Part shown: positions 42,405 through 42,459 of the stretch, piece by piece
Layout of the letters: each line of letters begins with the position of its first letter
How positions within the stretch are numbered: the first letter of the stretch is position 1
Origin: an uncultured Clostridia bacterium
GTDB lineage: Bacteria; Bacillota; Clostridia; TANB77; CAG-508
Assembly: GCA_947629355.1 (NCBI GenBank)
Contig: CANRDJ010000009.1
Span: 1 to 42,459, forward strand
Length of the DNA: 42,459 bases
Direction of reading: 5' to 3'
Translations under genes and position numbers: made by a program
Notes under the pieces: model-generated
Seen by the model: only the letters and a program-made list of their open reading frames with translations
The model's database searches: none
What the model was told of the DNA's origin: nothing

Positions 42405-42459
42405 AACAAAATAATAAAAATTGAATAAGTGATTTAAATCATATATAATTGAGTTGCAA

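Overview
The window is very AT-rich DNA from a low-GC, spore-forming member of the Clostridia (Firmicutes). The evidence is sporulation and germination genes (spoIIR, spmA, spmB, sleB, ypeB, an alpha/beta-type SASP, a GerMN-domain protein), an AbrB regulator, Firmicutes-type gene orders (trmN6-rsmI next to abrB; tadA-SRP RNA-dnaX-ebfC-recR) and a wall-teichoic-acid-like polysaccharide locus. The lineage cannot be narrowed further from sequence alone.

Layout. 1-625: gene-free, low-complexity. 626-4207: patatin-like lipase, GerMN lipoprotein-like protein, trmN6, rsmI, then abrB on the minus strand. 4407-6142: spmA, spmB, then a strong promoter leading into a tiny membrane ORF and an unassigned structured-RNA candidate. 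6143-9060 (minus): walJ-like MBL hydrolase, murA, spoIIR. 9266-14944: an unknown gene, a membrane acyltransferase, a UDP-sugar pyrophosphorylase, a phosphoglucomutase and a TtcA-like PP-loop protein. 15067-19268: tRNA-Arg(CCU), tadA, an unknown membrane-anchored protein, SRP RNA, dnaX, ebfC, recR. 19263-23022: DUF6774-like small gene, glycolipid glycosyltransferase, sleB-ypeB, SASP. 23082-38989 (minus): one long cell-surface polysaccharide operon that starts with a TagO-like gene behind a consensus promoter. 39168-42404 (plus): two CDP-glycerol phosphotransferase-family genes and an acyltransferase.

The main discovery concerns translation. Six otherwise intact genes (patatin, rsmI, UDP-sugar pyrophosphorylase, ttcA-like, a DUF6056-like membrane protein, a GT4 glycosyltransferase) are each broken once. 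Every break is the same: one extra C exactly at a codon boundary in front of a glycine codon, which creates an in-frame CGG. Skipping that one base (+1) restores the conserved protein, usually at a functional glycine. I scanned all CGG triplets on both strands by eye. No other in-frame CGG was found in any recognised gene except one five codons before the stop of tadA, whereas about twenty in-frame CGA/CGT/CGC arginine codons are present. This suggests that CGG is not an arginine codon here, and that CGG followed by any base (CGGN) is read as glycine with a +1 frameshift, possibly genome-wide. A systematic sequencing artefact is the main alternative and is testable with raw reads.

How the genes work together. 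The polysaccharide operon supplies an undecaprenyl-linked glycan: TagO-like initiation, WecB for UDP-ManNAc, a TagA-type transferase, several glycosyltransferases, a flippase, an O-antigen-type polymerase/ligase and CDP-glycerol-type transferases. The pyrophosphorylase and phosphoglucomutase can feed nucleotide sugars to it, and MurA makes peptidoglycan precursor. SpoIIR, SpmA/B, SleB/YpeB and the SASP serve spore formation and germination.
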